64,000 nucleotides of DNA from an uncultured Acidobacteriota bacterium (lineage in GTDB: Bacteria > Acidobacteriota > Vicinamibacteria > Vicinamibacterales > CAVVIG01). Below are positions 1-6,642 of the stretch, piece after piece. The stretch lies in contig CADEDC010000013.1 of assembly GCA_902825985.1 (NCBI GenBank), positions 1-64,000 on the forward strand, read 5' to 3'. The position numbers and the translations under genes are program-made. Every line of letters begins with the position of its first letter. Position 1 is the stretch's first letter. Under the pieces are notes generated by a model. The model was given only the letters and a program-made list of their open reading frames with translations. It was not told the DNA's origin and did no database searches.

Positions 1-34
1 ACCCGGCCTACCCGGCCCACCTGCCCTACCCGCC

Positions 35-1204
35 TTAGTATTTGGGCTGCGACGGATCGACCTTGTCGACCCAGTCCAGGATGCCGCCCTTGAGATTCAG
101 CACCCGCACGAAGCCGACCGACCGCAGGAAGTCGGCCGCCTTGGCACTGCGACCGCCCATTTTGCAGTGCACGATCAGCTCTTCGGCGCTGTCCAGCTCG
201 GCATAACGACGCGGCAGCTCGCCGAGGGGAATCAGTTCGGCGCCCGGAATCCGATTGATCTGGAACTCGTTCGGTTCCCGAACGTCCACGATCCGGACCT
301 TGTCGCCACGGTCGAGACGCTGCTTCAGCTCGACCGACGTGATGTCCAGGCCGTTGCCGCCGGTGCTGATGCCGGTGAGATCGACGGCGGGCCGGATGCC
401 GCAGAACTGCTCGTAGTCGATGAGCGCGGTGACCGTCGGATTCTTGCCGCACACCGGGCAGTCGGGATCTTTCGGCACCTTCAGTTCGCGAAACCGCATC
501 TTGAGGGCGTCGTAGAGCAGGAACCGGCCGACGAGCGGCTCACCGATGCCGGTCAGCAGCTTGATGGCTTCGGTCGCCTGGATGACGCCGATGACGCCGG
601 GCAGCACGCCCAGCACCCCACCCTCGGCGCAGCTCGGTACGAGGCCGGGCGGCGGCGGCTCCGGATACAGGCAGCGATAGCACGGGCCGTGCTTGGTGCC
701 GAAGACCGACGCCTGGCCTTCGAAGCGGAAGATGCTGCCGTACGTGTTCGGCTTGCCGAGAATCACGCAGGCGTCATTCACCAGGTAGCGGGTCGGGAAG
801 TTGTCGGTGCCGTCGAGGATGATGTCGTACGGTTCGAACAGCCGCAGGGCGTTCTCCGACGACAGCGCCTCTTCGTAGGTGTCGACCTGGATGTGCGGGT
901 TGAGCGCCAGCAAGCGATCCCGCGCGGACGCGAGCTTCGAGCGCCCGACGTCCGGTGTTCCGTGGATGATCTGGCGCTGCAGGTTGCTGAAGTCGACGAC
1001 GTCGAAGTCGACGATGCCGATGCGTCCGACGCCGGCCGCCGCGAGGTACATGGCGGCAGGCGACCCGAGGCCGCCGGCGCCAATACAGAGGACGCTACCC
1101 GCCTTGAGGCGCTTCTGCCCCTCGACACCGACCTCCGGCATGATGAGGTGACGGCTGTAACGCTTGATTTCCTCGTTCGACAGCTCGGGTAGTGCGTTGG
1201 TCAT
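35..1204 (-). CDS. moeZ: MoeB/MoeZ-type adenylyltransferase with C-terminal rhodanese domain
   Basis: E1-like enzyme that adenylates the C-terminal glycine of a ubiquitin-like sulfur carrier and, through its rhodanese domain, loads sulfur as a thiocarboxylate. The 389-residue product has the nucleotide-binding GAGGLGS at about residues 42-48, two zinc CxxC pairs (CYRC near 180 and CPVCG near 250), and a rhodanese domain over the last ~100 residues with catalytic Cys347 in the loop CKMGGRS. It is the last gene of a leftward operon after a sulfur carrier, a JAMM peptidase and cysM, so cysteine synthesis is its most likely job, as for mycobacterial MoeZ; it may also serve molybdopterin or thiamin carriers. 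The 45-nt gap to the carrier gene shows no terminator. Confidence 0.92.
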   Translation of the reverse strand: MTNALPELSNEEIKRYSRHLIMPEVGVEGQKRLKAGSVLCIGAGGLGSPAAMYLAAAGVGRIGIVDFDVVDFSNLQRQIIHGTPDVGRSKLASARDRLLALNPHIQVDTYEEALSSENALRLFEPYDIILDGTDNFPTRYLVNDACVILGKPNTYGSIFRFEGQASVFGTKHGPCYRCLYPEPPPPGLVPSCAEGGVLGVLPGVIGVIQATEAIKLLTGIGEPLVGRFLLYDALKMRFRELKVPKDPDCPVCGKNPTVTALIDYEQFCGIRPAVDLTGISTGGNGLDITSVELKQRLDRGDKVRIVDVREPNEFQINRIPGAELIPLGELPRRYAELDSAEELIVHCKMGGRSAKAADFLRSVGFVRVLNLKGGILDWVDKVDPSQPKY

Positions 1205-1249
1205 TGGCGTAACAGGATCCCTGGCTCCGATGGTGTAAGACGCGCCGAC

Positions 1250-1534
1250 TCAGTCGCGCGATCCGCCGGCCACCGACGGAATGATGCTGATGGTGTCGCC
1301 CGCCGACACCGGCGTCTGCTCCTTCTGCAGGTAGCGGATGTCTTCGTCGTTCAGATAGATGTTCACGAAGCTCCGCAGCTTGCCCTGGTCGTTGAACAGG
1401 TGCTGTTTCAGCCCCGCGTGCTTGGTGGTCAAGTCGGTGAGCAGCTCACCCACCGTCGCACCCGCCGCCTCGACCGCGTCCAACTTATCGGTGAACGGCC
1501 TGAGCGGAGTGGGAATCAGGATTTTCGTCGCCAT
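1250..1534 (-). CDS. cysO: CysO/MoaD-like sulfur carrier with a C-terminal SRD extension after GG
   Basis: Small beta-grasp sulfur carrier of 94 residues. The family ends in Gly-Gly, whose terminal carboxylate becomes a thiocarboxylate. Here the di-glycine is at residues 90-91 but is followed by Ser-Arg-Asp, so the carrier must be trimmed before MoeZ can use it. The upstream gene encodes a JAMM metallopeptidase of the family that trims such carriers or releases cysteine from them. The start ATG lies 50 bp inside the peptidase gene, so the two are translationally linked. Neighbours (cysM, mec, moeZ) favour the CysO role over MoaD in molybdopterin synthesis; no other moa gene is in the window. 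Confidence 0.9.
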   Translation of the reverse strand: MATKILIPTPLRPFTDKLDAVEAAGATVGELLTDLTTKHAGLKQHLFNDQGKLRSFVNIYLNDEDIRYLQKEQTPVSAGDTISIIPSVAGGSRD

Positions 1535-1943
1535 GGAGATCGCCCTCGTCGAAGCTGGAACGGTCCTCTTTCAGGAACCACACGGTCATGTCGCGCGCCG
1601 CGCCGGCCATCACCGACACGATGATGTAGGCGAACGTCGGCCACGCGTGATCGAGATCGTACTGGGACGGTCGCGCCGGATGGTCGGGGTGCGAGTGGTA
1701 GAACCCGAGCAGCTCGCCACCGTGCTGCGCGGCCTGCTGCTCGGCCACCCGATAGTCCGACGGCCGCACCATGAACCGCCGCCGCGGCCCTTCCTCGGTC
1801 GTATTCGGCAGCGCGACCACCGCGGTCACCCGGCCGTCACGGCCGACCAGCGCACCGCAGCATTCATGGGGAAATGTCTCCTCGCCATGCCGCCGAATCG
1901 CCGCGCCAGTCCCTGGATCCAGCGTCAGCGGCTGCCTATGCAT
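1485..1943 (-). CDS. mec: JAMM/MPN+ metallopeptidase, Mec-like
   Basis: Zinc metallopeptidase of 152 residues. The JAMM motif is complete: Glu27 (in PHECCG), His83 and His85 (HSH), Ser93 and Asp96. In Mycobacterium the homologue Mec cleaves cysteine from the CysO-Cys adduct; related enzymes in Pseudomonas (QbsD) and Wolinella (HcyD) clip extra residues after a carrier's GG. Both jobs fit here because the neighbouring carrier has a three-residue tail. The ATG at 1943 overlaps the cysM stop by 8 bp, and a longer upstream reading frame is only the cysM shadow. The 3' end overlaps cysO by 50 bp. Confidence 0.9.
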   Translation of the reverse strand: MHRQPLTLDPGTGAAIRRHGEETFPHECCGALVGRDGRVTAVVALPNTTEEGPRRRFMVRPSDYRVAEQQAAQHGGELLGFYHSHPDHPARPSQYDLDHAWPTFAYIIVSVMAGAARDMTVWFLKEDRSSFDEGDLHGDENPDSHSAQAVHR

Positions 1944-2874
1944 CGGCGGTCCAGAACGATTCGCTGAAGTACTTCTCGGCGCCGTCCGGAAACACGGTGA
2001 CGACCACGCCCGCGGTGAGCCGGCGCGCCACCGCCAGCGTGGCGGCGAGCGCCGCACCGGCGCTGATGCCGACGAGCAGCCCTTCTTCGCGGGCCAGACG
2101 CCGCAGCAGCGCATAGGCGTCTTCGGTGCTCACCGCCAGGTCTTCGTCGGCGAGGGTCGGGTCGTAGATTCTCGGCACCATGGCCGTCGCCATGTGCTTC
2201 AACCCCTCGAGGCCGTGGAACGGCGAGTCGGGCTGGAAGGAATAGCACCTGACGCCCGGGTTGAAGCGGCGCAAGGCGCGGCTGGTGCCGACGAACGTGC
2301 CGCTGGTGCCCAGACCGGCGACGAAATGGGTGATGCGACCGCCGGTCTGCTCGATGATCTCCGGCCCGGTCGTATCGAAATGGGCGCGCCAGTTCGAATC
2401 GTTGCTGTACTGGTCCGGGTAGAAGTAGCGATCCGGATCGGCGGCCACCATCCGCCGGACCTCACGAATCGCCCCGTCGGTCCCTTCGAGCGGATCGGTC
2501 AGCACGAGCTCGACGCCAAACGCCCGCAGAATGAGCTTCCGCTCGGGGCTGGCATTCTCGGGCAGGCACAGCTTCACCCGATAGCCGCGGGCGGCGCCGA
2601 CCATCGCGTAGGCGATGCCGGTGTTGCCCGAAGTGGCGTCGACGATGGTGAGGCCGGGCCGCAGCGTGCCGGCCGCTTCGCCGTCGAGAATCATGCGATA
2701 GGCGGCCCGGTCTTTCACGGAACCGCCCGGATTCTGCCACTCGGCCTTGGCGTAGAGCTCGACGCCCGGCGTCTCGCGCTCGAAACTGCGCAGCCGCACG
2801 AGCGGCGTCCGGCCGATCAGGTCGACCACCGACGAAGCAGCGCGATCGGTGACTGAGAAAGAGGACGAAGACAT
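1936..2874 (-). CDS. cysM: Cysteine synthase CysM (PLP-dependent)
   Basis: Fold-type II PLP enzyme of 312 residues in the O-acetylserine/O-phosphoserine sulfhydrylase family. The PLP lysine is Lys54 in GSVKDRAA, the substrate loop TSGNTG is at 81-86, and the phosphate-binding GLGTSGT lies near residue 175. Its place beside a sulfur carrier, JAMM peptidase and MoeZ suggests it is CysM in the mycobacterial sense, which condenses activated serine with the carrier thiocarboxylate rather than with free sulfide. It is the first gene of the operon, with a consensus promoter 21 nt upstream. Confidence 0.9.
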   Translation of the reverse strand: MSSSSFSVTDRAASSVVDLIGRTPLVRLRSFERETPGVELYAKAEWQNPGGSVKDRAAYRMILDGEAAGTLRPGLTIVDATSGNTGIAYAMVGAARGYRVKLCLPENASPERKLILRAFGVELVLTDPLEGTDGAIREVRRMVAADPDRYFYPDQYSNDSNWRAHFDTTGPEIIEQTGGRITHFVAGLGTSGTFVGTSRALRRFNPGVRCYSFQPDSPFHGLEGLKHMATAMVPRIYDPTLADEDLAVSTEDAYALLRRLAREEGLLVGISAGAALAATLAVARRLTAGVVVTVFPDGAEKYFSESFWTADA

Positions 2875-2895
2875 ATGCGACCGGAGCAGTCCGTG

Positions 2896-2923
2896 ATTAT
2901 ACCAGCCGGTGAGACGCTGTCAA
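2896..2923 (-). promoter_or_regulatory. Consensus sigma-70 promoter of the cysM-mec-cysO-moeZ operon
   Basis: On the minus strand, TTGACA (2923-2918) is followed after 16 nt by TATAAT (2901-2896). Both hexamers match the consensus exactly, which is rare in this GC-rich window. The predicted start of transcription leaves a leader of roughly 15 nt before the cysM ATG at 2874. Confidence 0.75.
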
Positions 2924-2981
2924 AAGCCGGATCGGTCCGGCGCGGCAGCTCGACCGATCGGCCCACCTCTGGGCCGGTTGG

Positions 2982-2987
2982 TATACT
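2982..2987 (+). promoter_or_regulatory. Candidate -10 box (TATACT) for the ICMT-like gene
   Basis: TATACT sits 11 nt before the ATG at 2999, with no Shine-Dalgarno between. No clear -35 is visible. It supports the ATG at 2999 over a longer upstream reading frame that starts at 2909. Confidence 0.45.
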
Positions 2988-2998
2988 CGCCTGACCGC

Positions 2999-3640
2999 AT
3001 GCCGACCGGATCGACGACGCACCCGACCGCGCAGTCCGCCGACCAGGATGCCCTGGTACGACTCGGCGGCTGGCTGTTCAAGCAGCGCAGCTGGCTGCCG
3101 GTTCCGATTGTCGTCGCGCTGCTGGTCGTGCCCGCGCCGTCCCGCCCCGACGCCGTCATCTGGGCCGGCGCCGCCCTCGTGGCCGCCGGTGAGGCGCTGC
3201 GGCTGTGGGCCGTCCACCACATCGGCGTGATCTCGCGAACCCGGGCCGAACGGCTCGGCCCGCTCATCTCGACCGGGCCGTTCGGTCACGTCCGCAACCC
3301 GCTGTATCTGGGCAACATCGCGCTGTGGCTGGGATTCACGGTCAGCGCCGGCTTGCGGTGGCTGGTGCCCCTGGTCCTGCTGCTGCTGATGCTCGAATAC
3401 CATGCGATCGTCCGCTGGGAGGAAGGGCTGCTCGCGTCGCGGATGGGGGCGCCGTACCGCCACTACGTGACGACGGTGCCGCGATGGCTGCCACGGCTGC
3501 GCCCGAACGCGCCCGGCGAGGCGGGCGGCGACCCGTCGCTGACCGCCAACGCCTACTCCTGGCGCGACACGCTGGTCAGTGAACGCAGCACGCTGGTCGC
3601 GATCGTGGTGGGCTACGTGCTGCTGTGGTGGAAGGGCTAG
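2999..3640 (+). CDS. Isoprenylcysteine carboxyl methyltransferase (ICMT)-like membrane protein
   Basis: Integral membrane protein of 213 residues resembling the bacterial ICMT/phospholipid methyltransferase family. Several hydrophobic segments are visible, and the family-typical block GPFGHVRNPLYLGN (about residues 98-111), followed by a hydrophobic stretch and EEGLLASRMGAPYRHY, matches the SAM-binding C-terminal half. Bacteria lack prenylated CaaX proteins, so the natural acceptor is unknown; a lipid or small membrane molecule is more likely. Transcribed away from cysM. Its stop overlaps the convergent DNA glycosylase gene by 4 bp. Confidence 0.75.
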   Translation: MPTGSTTHPTAQSADQDALVRLGGWLFKQRSWLPVPIVVALLVVPAPSRPDAVIWAGAALVAAGEALRLWAVHHIGVISRTRAERLGPLISTGPFGHVRNPLYLGNIALWLGFTVSAGLRWLVPLVLLLLMLEYHAIVRWEEGLLASRMGAPYRHYVTTVPRWLPRLRPNAPGEAGGDPSLTANAYSWRDTLVSERSTLVAIVVGYVLLWWKG

Positions 3641-4281
3641 TCGAGCCGGAGGCTCTGCCAGAGATACCAGCTCGCCACGGAACGGTACGGACGCCACGAT
3701 TCGCCGATCTTCAGCAGACGCGTGGGATCGGGACGCGAGCGCAAGCGATACAGCCGCTGCACGGCGGTGACGATCCCGAGGTCGCCGACCGGCAGGACGT
3801 CGGGCCGATGCAGCCGGAACATCAGGAACATCTCCGCCGTCCAGCGGCCGAAGCCCTTCACGGATACCAGCCGATCGATCACCGCTTCGTCGGCCAGCGC
3901 GTCGAGTTCGTCGAGCCGCAGCCGGCCATCGGCGATCCGGGCACACAGGTCGCGCAGGTAGCCGACCTTCTGCCCACTCAACCCGGCCGCACGCAGCCGC
4001 GCGTCGTCGATCGCAGCAAGCGCCGCCGCTCCGGGAATCGTCTGGTCGGGAAACAGCGCCAGCACGCGCCTGAAAATCGTCGCGGCCGCCGCGGTCGACA
4101 GTTGCTGGCTCACGATGGCGCCGACCAGGGCGCTCAGATGATCCTGGCGCTGGCGCTCGGCCAGTCCGCACGGCCCGACCCGGCGTACCACCGCCGCCAG
4201 CACGGGGTCGACGCGCATCAGGTGACGGCGGGCCCGCCGGTAGCCGTCGGCGGTCAGCGGGCGCGGGACGGCACCGGCCAT
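3637..4281 (-). CDS. AlkA-like DNA-3-methyladenine glycosylase (HhH-GPD)
   Basis: Base-excision repair glycosylase of 214 residues for alkylated purines. The HhH hairpin is at about 138-150 (LVSVKGFGRWTAE) and the catalytic aspartate is Asp167 in GDLGI. The IVSQQLS block near 56-62 is also typical of AlkA-type proteins. It lacks the N-terminal extra domain of E. coli AlkA and the iron-sulfur cluster of Nth. It begins directly after the stop of the SIMPL gene on the same strand, so the two are probably co-transcribed. Confidence 0.87.
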   Translation of the reverse strand: MAGAVPRPLTADGYRRARRHLMRVDPVLAAVVRRVGPCGLAERQRQDHLSALVGAIVSQQLSTAAAATIFRRVLALFPDQTIPGAAALAAIDDARLRAAGLSGQKVGYLRDLCARIADGRLRLDELDALADEAVIDRLVSVKGFGRWTAEMFLMFRLHRPDVLPVGDLGIVTAVQRLYRLRSRPDPTRLLKIGESWRPYRSVASWYLWQSLRLD

Positions 4282-4992
4282 CTAGTCGATGACCAGGGTC
4301 AGCGAGACGGTCGCGTGGATCTCGATGGCGCCGGGATCCACCGGGGTGGTGGCCGCGTCCGCCGCGACGCTCCGCGCCATCGCCATCACCGGCACACGGT
4401 AGTCGGGCTGCCGGGAATCGTCGATCCGCAACACCCGGACGATCGAGACGCCGGCGCCGGCCGCCGCCGCCGCGGCGCGGGCCCGCGCGTCGACCACCGC
4501 CAGGCGCAGCGCCTCGCGCTCGACCGACGGACGGTCCTTGATCTCGAAGCGGACGCGATCGATGGCGGTCGCGCCGCCCTGCACCGCCGCATCGATGATG
4601 TCGCCGGTCCGCTCGATCGCGTCGATGCGGACCTCGACCGAGTTGCGGGCGACGTAGTCCTTCGGCACGCGGCGGCCGTTCACGATATCGACGTCCTGCT
4701 GGATGGTGTAGCCGAGCGTCCGAATCGCGTCGCGTGCAATGCCGGCGGCGGTCACCTTCTGCAGCAACGCCGTCATGCCGGCGGCGTTCTGCTGCTGCGC
4801 GTCCCGCGGTGTGCGCGCCCGCGTCTCGACGGCCGCGACCAGGAACGCCTGGTCGGGGGCGCGGCGGACGGTCGCGTCACCGCGCGTGACGATCGTCGGT
4901 AGCGGCGGCAGGCTCGCAGGCAGCGGGTCCTGCGCGCCGAGCGGGGCGGCGACCGCCAGGATCAGCGCCGACGTCGCGATTGATCGGAGCAT
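4282..4992 (-). CDS. SIMPL (DUF541) domain periplasmic protein
   Basis: A 236-residue protein with a signal peptide (hydrophobic core from about residue 8, cleavage after PLGA near 20) and one SIMPL/DUF541 domain, recognised by the ITVRGD-like start, the middle GYTIQQDV segment and the C-terminal ALRLAVVDARARA helix. Family members are periplasmic or outer-membrane proteins, some linked to oxidative stress, with no enzymatic activity established. The reading frame stays open far upstream (to 6348), but that part is antisense to the CoA-transferase gene; ATG 4992 is the sensible start because the signal peptide begins there. Confidence 0.85.
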   Translation of the reverse strand: MLRSIATSALILAVAAPLGAQDPLPASLPPLPTIVTRGDATVRRAPDQAFLVAAVETRARTPRDAQQQNAAGMTALLQKVTAAGIARDAIRTLGYTIQQDVDIVNGRRVPKDYVARNSVEVRIDAIERTGDIIDAAVQGGATAIDRVRFEIKDRPSVEREALRLAVVDARARAAAAAAGAGVSIVRVLRIDDSRQPDYRVPVMAMARSVAADAATTPVDPGAIEIHATVSLTLVID

Positions 4993-4995
4993 ACG

Positions 4996-5006
4996 TTTAT
5001 AGTCTA
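4996..5006. promoter_or_regulatory. Divergent overlapping -10 boxes between SIMPL and CoA-transferase genes
   Basis: The 18-bp gap holds TATAGT on the plus strand (4998-5003), 7 nt before ATG 5011, and TAGACT on the minus strand (5006-5001), 8 nt before ATG 4992. Both transcripts would then be leaderless or nearly so. The two cannot be used at the same time on one molecule. Confidence 0.5.
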
Positions 5007-5010
5007 GGGG

Positions 5011-6189
5011 ATGGGCGCACTCGACGGCATCTTCGTTCTCGACCTCACGCGGGTCTTGTCCGGTCCGTACTGCACGATGCTGCTGGCCGACCTCGGCGCC
5101 CGCGTGGTCAAGGTCGAGCAGCCGGGCAAGGGCGACGACACGCGGGCGTGGGGCCCGCCGTTCCAGGGTGGCGAAAGCTCGTATTTCATGAGCATCAACC
5201 GCAACAAGGAAAGTGTCACGCTCGACTTCAAGGCACCGGAGGGGCGTGCGGTGCTCGACCAGCTCATCGCGCGGGCCGACGTCCTCGTCGAGAACTTCCG
5301 TCCCGGCACGCTCGAGAAGCTCGGCCTCGACGGCCCCGCGGTAACCGCACGTCATCCCCGGCTCGTGTATTGCTCGATTTCCGGCTACGGGCAGACCGGT
5401 CCACGGCGGCGGGAACCGGGCTACGACGCCGTGATGCAGGCCGAGGGCGGGCTGATGAGCATCACCGGGCCGAGCTCCGGCGCAAGCTACCGCCTCGGCG
5501 TCGCGATTGCCGACGTCGCGACCGGGATGTTCGCCGCCCAGGGGATCACCGCCGCCCTGTACGCGCGCGAGCGCACGGGCACCGGACAGATCGTCGACAT
5601 CGGCATGCTCGACTCGGTCGCGGCTCTGCTCACCTACCAGGCCGGCATCTTCTTCGCCACCGACGTCGCCCCCGGCCGGCTGGGCAACCGCCACCCGACC
5701 ATCGCGCCGTACGAGACCTTCGAGGCAGCCGACGGCGAGTTCGTGATTGCCGTCGGCAACGACGACCTGTGGCGGCGCTTCTGCGCCGTCGCCGATCTCG
5801 ATCTCGGTGACCGCTTTGCGACGAACCGGCAGCGTGTCGGCAGCTACGCCGACCTGCGCCCGATCCTCGCCGAACGCCTGCGCACCCGCTCGCGGGCGCA
5901 GTGGATCGGCGAGCTCACGGCCGCCGGCGTCCCCTGTGGGTCGGTACGCGATCTCGCGGAGCTGTTCGCCGATCCGCAGATCGCCGCCCGCCACATGGTG
6001 GCGGACGTCACCCACGCGACGATCGGCCCGCTCCGGGTCCTCGGCACGCCGCTCAAGCTGTCGGCGACGCCGGCATCGATCCGCAGCGCGCCCCCGACTC
6101 TCGGTCAGCACACGGCGCACGTGCTCATCGACGACTTGCAGTTCACGCAGGCGGACGTCGACGCCCTGCGCGCGAAGAGGATTGTCTGA
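5011..6189 (+). CDS. Class III CoA-transferase (CaiB/BaiF family)
   Basis: Transfers CoA between carboxylic acids; the 392-residue product matches the whole family length. The N-terminus (LDLTRVLSGPYCTMLLADLGA) and the block NRNKESVTLDF are typical, and the catalytic aspartate is Asp139 in GYDAVMQAEGG. The specific acids cannot be read from sequence; family members act on formyl/oxalyl-CoA, carnitine, succinyl-CoA:alkylsuccinates and others. A conserved hypothetical gene begins inside its stop codon (TGATG), so they form a two-gene unit. Confidence 0.9.
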   Translation: MGALDGIFVLDLTRVLSGPYCTMLLADLGARVVKVEQPGKGDDTRAWGPPFQGGESSYFMSINRNKESVTLDFKAPEGRAVLDQLIARADVLVENFRPGTLEKLGLDGPAVTARHPRLVYCSISGYGQTGPRRREPGYDAVMQAEGGLMSITGPSSGASYRLGVAIADVATGMFAAQGITAALYARERTGTGQIVDIGMLDSVAALLTYQAGIFFATDVAPGRLGNRHPTIAPYETFEAADGEFVIAVGNDDLWRRFCAVADLDLGDRFATNRQRVGSYADLRPILAERLRTRSRAQWIGELTAAGVPCGSVRDLAELFADPQIAARHMVADVTHATIGPLRVLGTPLKLSATPASIRSAPPTLGQHTAHVLIDDLQFTQADVDALRAKRIV

Positions 6190-6614
6190 TGGAAACAGCC
6201 GTTGTGCGGAAGCAGGTCTCGGAGACGATCGAACGGGCCCGCCGGGCGGCGCAGGATCGCCGGCTGCGCGCCGACGCCGCCCGGGTCGAGTTCGATGCAC
6301 TCCTCGATCGCACGATCGCGCCGCTCTGCCGCCAGGTCGCCGGCGCACTCAAGGCGTCGGGCTACGCCTTCACCGTCAACACGCCGACCGGTGCGGTGCG
6401 CCTCTCTTCCGAGCGCTCGGCTGACGACTACATCGAGTTGTCGCTGGATGACGGTGGCGAGGATCTCTGGGTGGTCGGGCGCACGCGCCGCACCTGGGGG
6501 CGGCGCGTGCTCGAATCCGATCGCCCGGTCCGGCGATGTCCCGTCACGGACGTCACCGAGGACGACGTGCTGGCATTCCTGCTCCAGGAACTGGAACCGT
6601 TCGTCGAACGGTAG
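6189..6614 (+). CDS. Conserved hypothetical protein, coupled to CoA-transferase
   Basis: A 141-residue soluble protein with a basic, helix-rich N-terminus (residues 1-60, rich in Arg/Ala/Glu) and a C-terminal part with beta-strand character (YIELSLDDGGEDLWVVGRT) ending in an acidic helix. No catalytic motif is recognised. The ATG at 6189 shares one base with the upstream TGA, so translation is coupled. A longer frame starts at 5901 but is the CoA-transferase shadow. Confidence 0.65.
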   Translation: METAVVRKQVSETIERARRAAQDRRLRADAARVEFDALLDRTIAPLCRQVAGALKASGYAFTVNTPTGAVRLSSERSADDYIELSLDDGGEDLWVVGRTRRTWGRRVLESDRPVRRCPVTDVTEDDVLAFLLQELEPFVER

Positions 6615-6642
6615 CGCGCGCGCCGGCCGCCGCCGGGGCGGG

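Noticed and set aside
1-34. Short GC-rich CCCGGCC/CCCGCC repeats at the left edge
   Set aside because: Only ~34 nt visible and simple composition; not enough to call a repeat or a terminator.
167-1192. Long open frame antisense to moeZ, and many similar Arg/Ala/Pro-rich frames across the window
   Set aside because: High-GC shadow frames: low-complexity composition, no domain, no ribosome site, and a recognised gene on the other strand.
4282-6348. Apparent 688-residue frame fusing the SIMPL protein to a long N-terminal part
   Set aside because: The N-terminal part is antisense to the CoA-transferase gene; a signal peptide at 4992 marks the real start.
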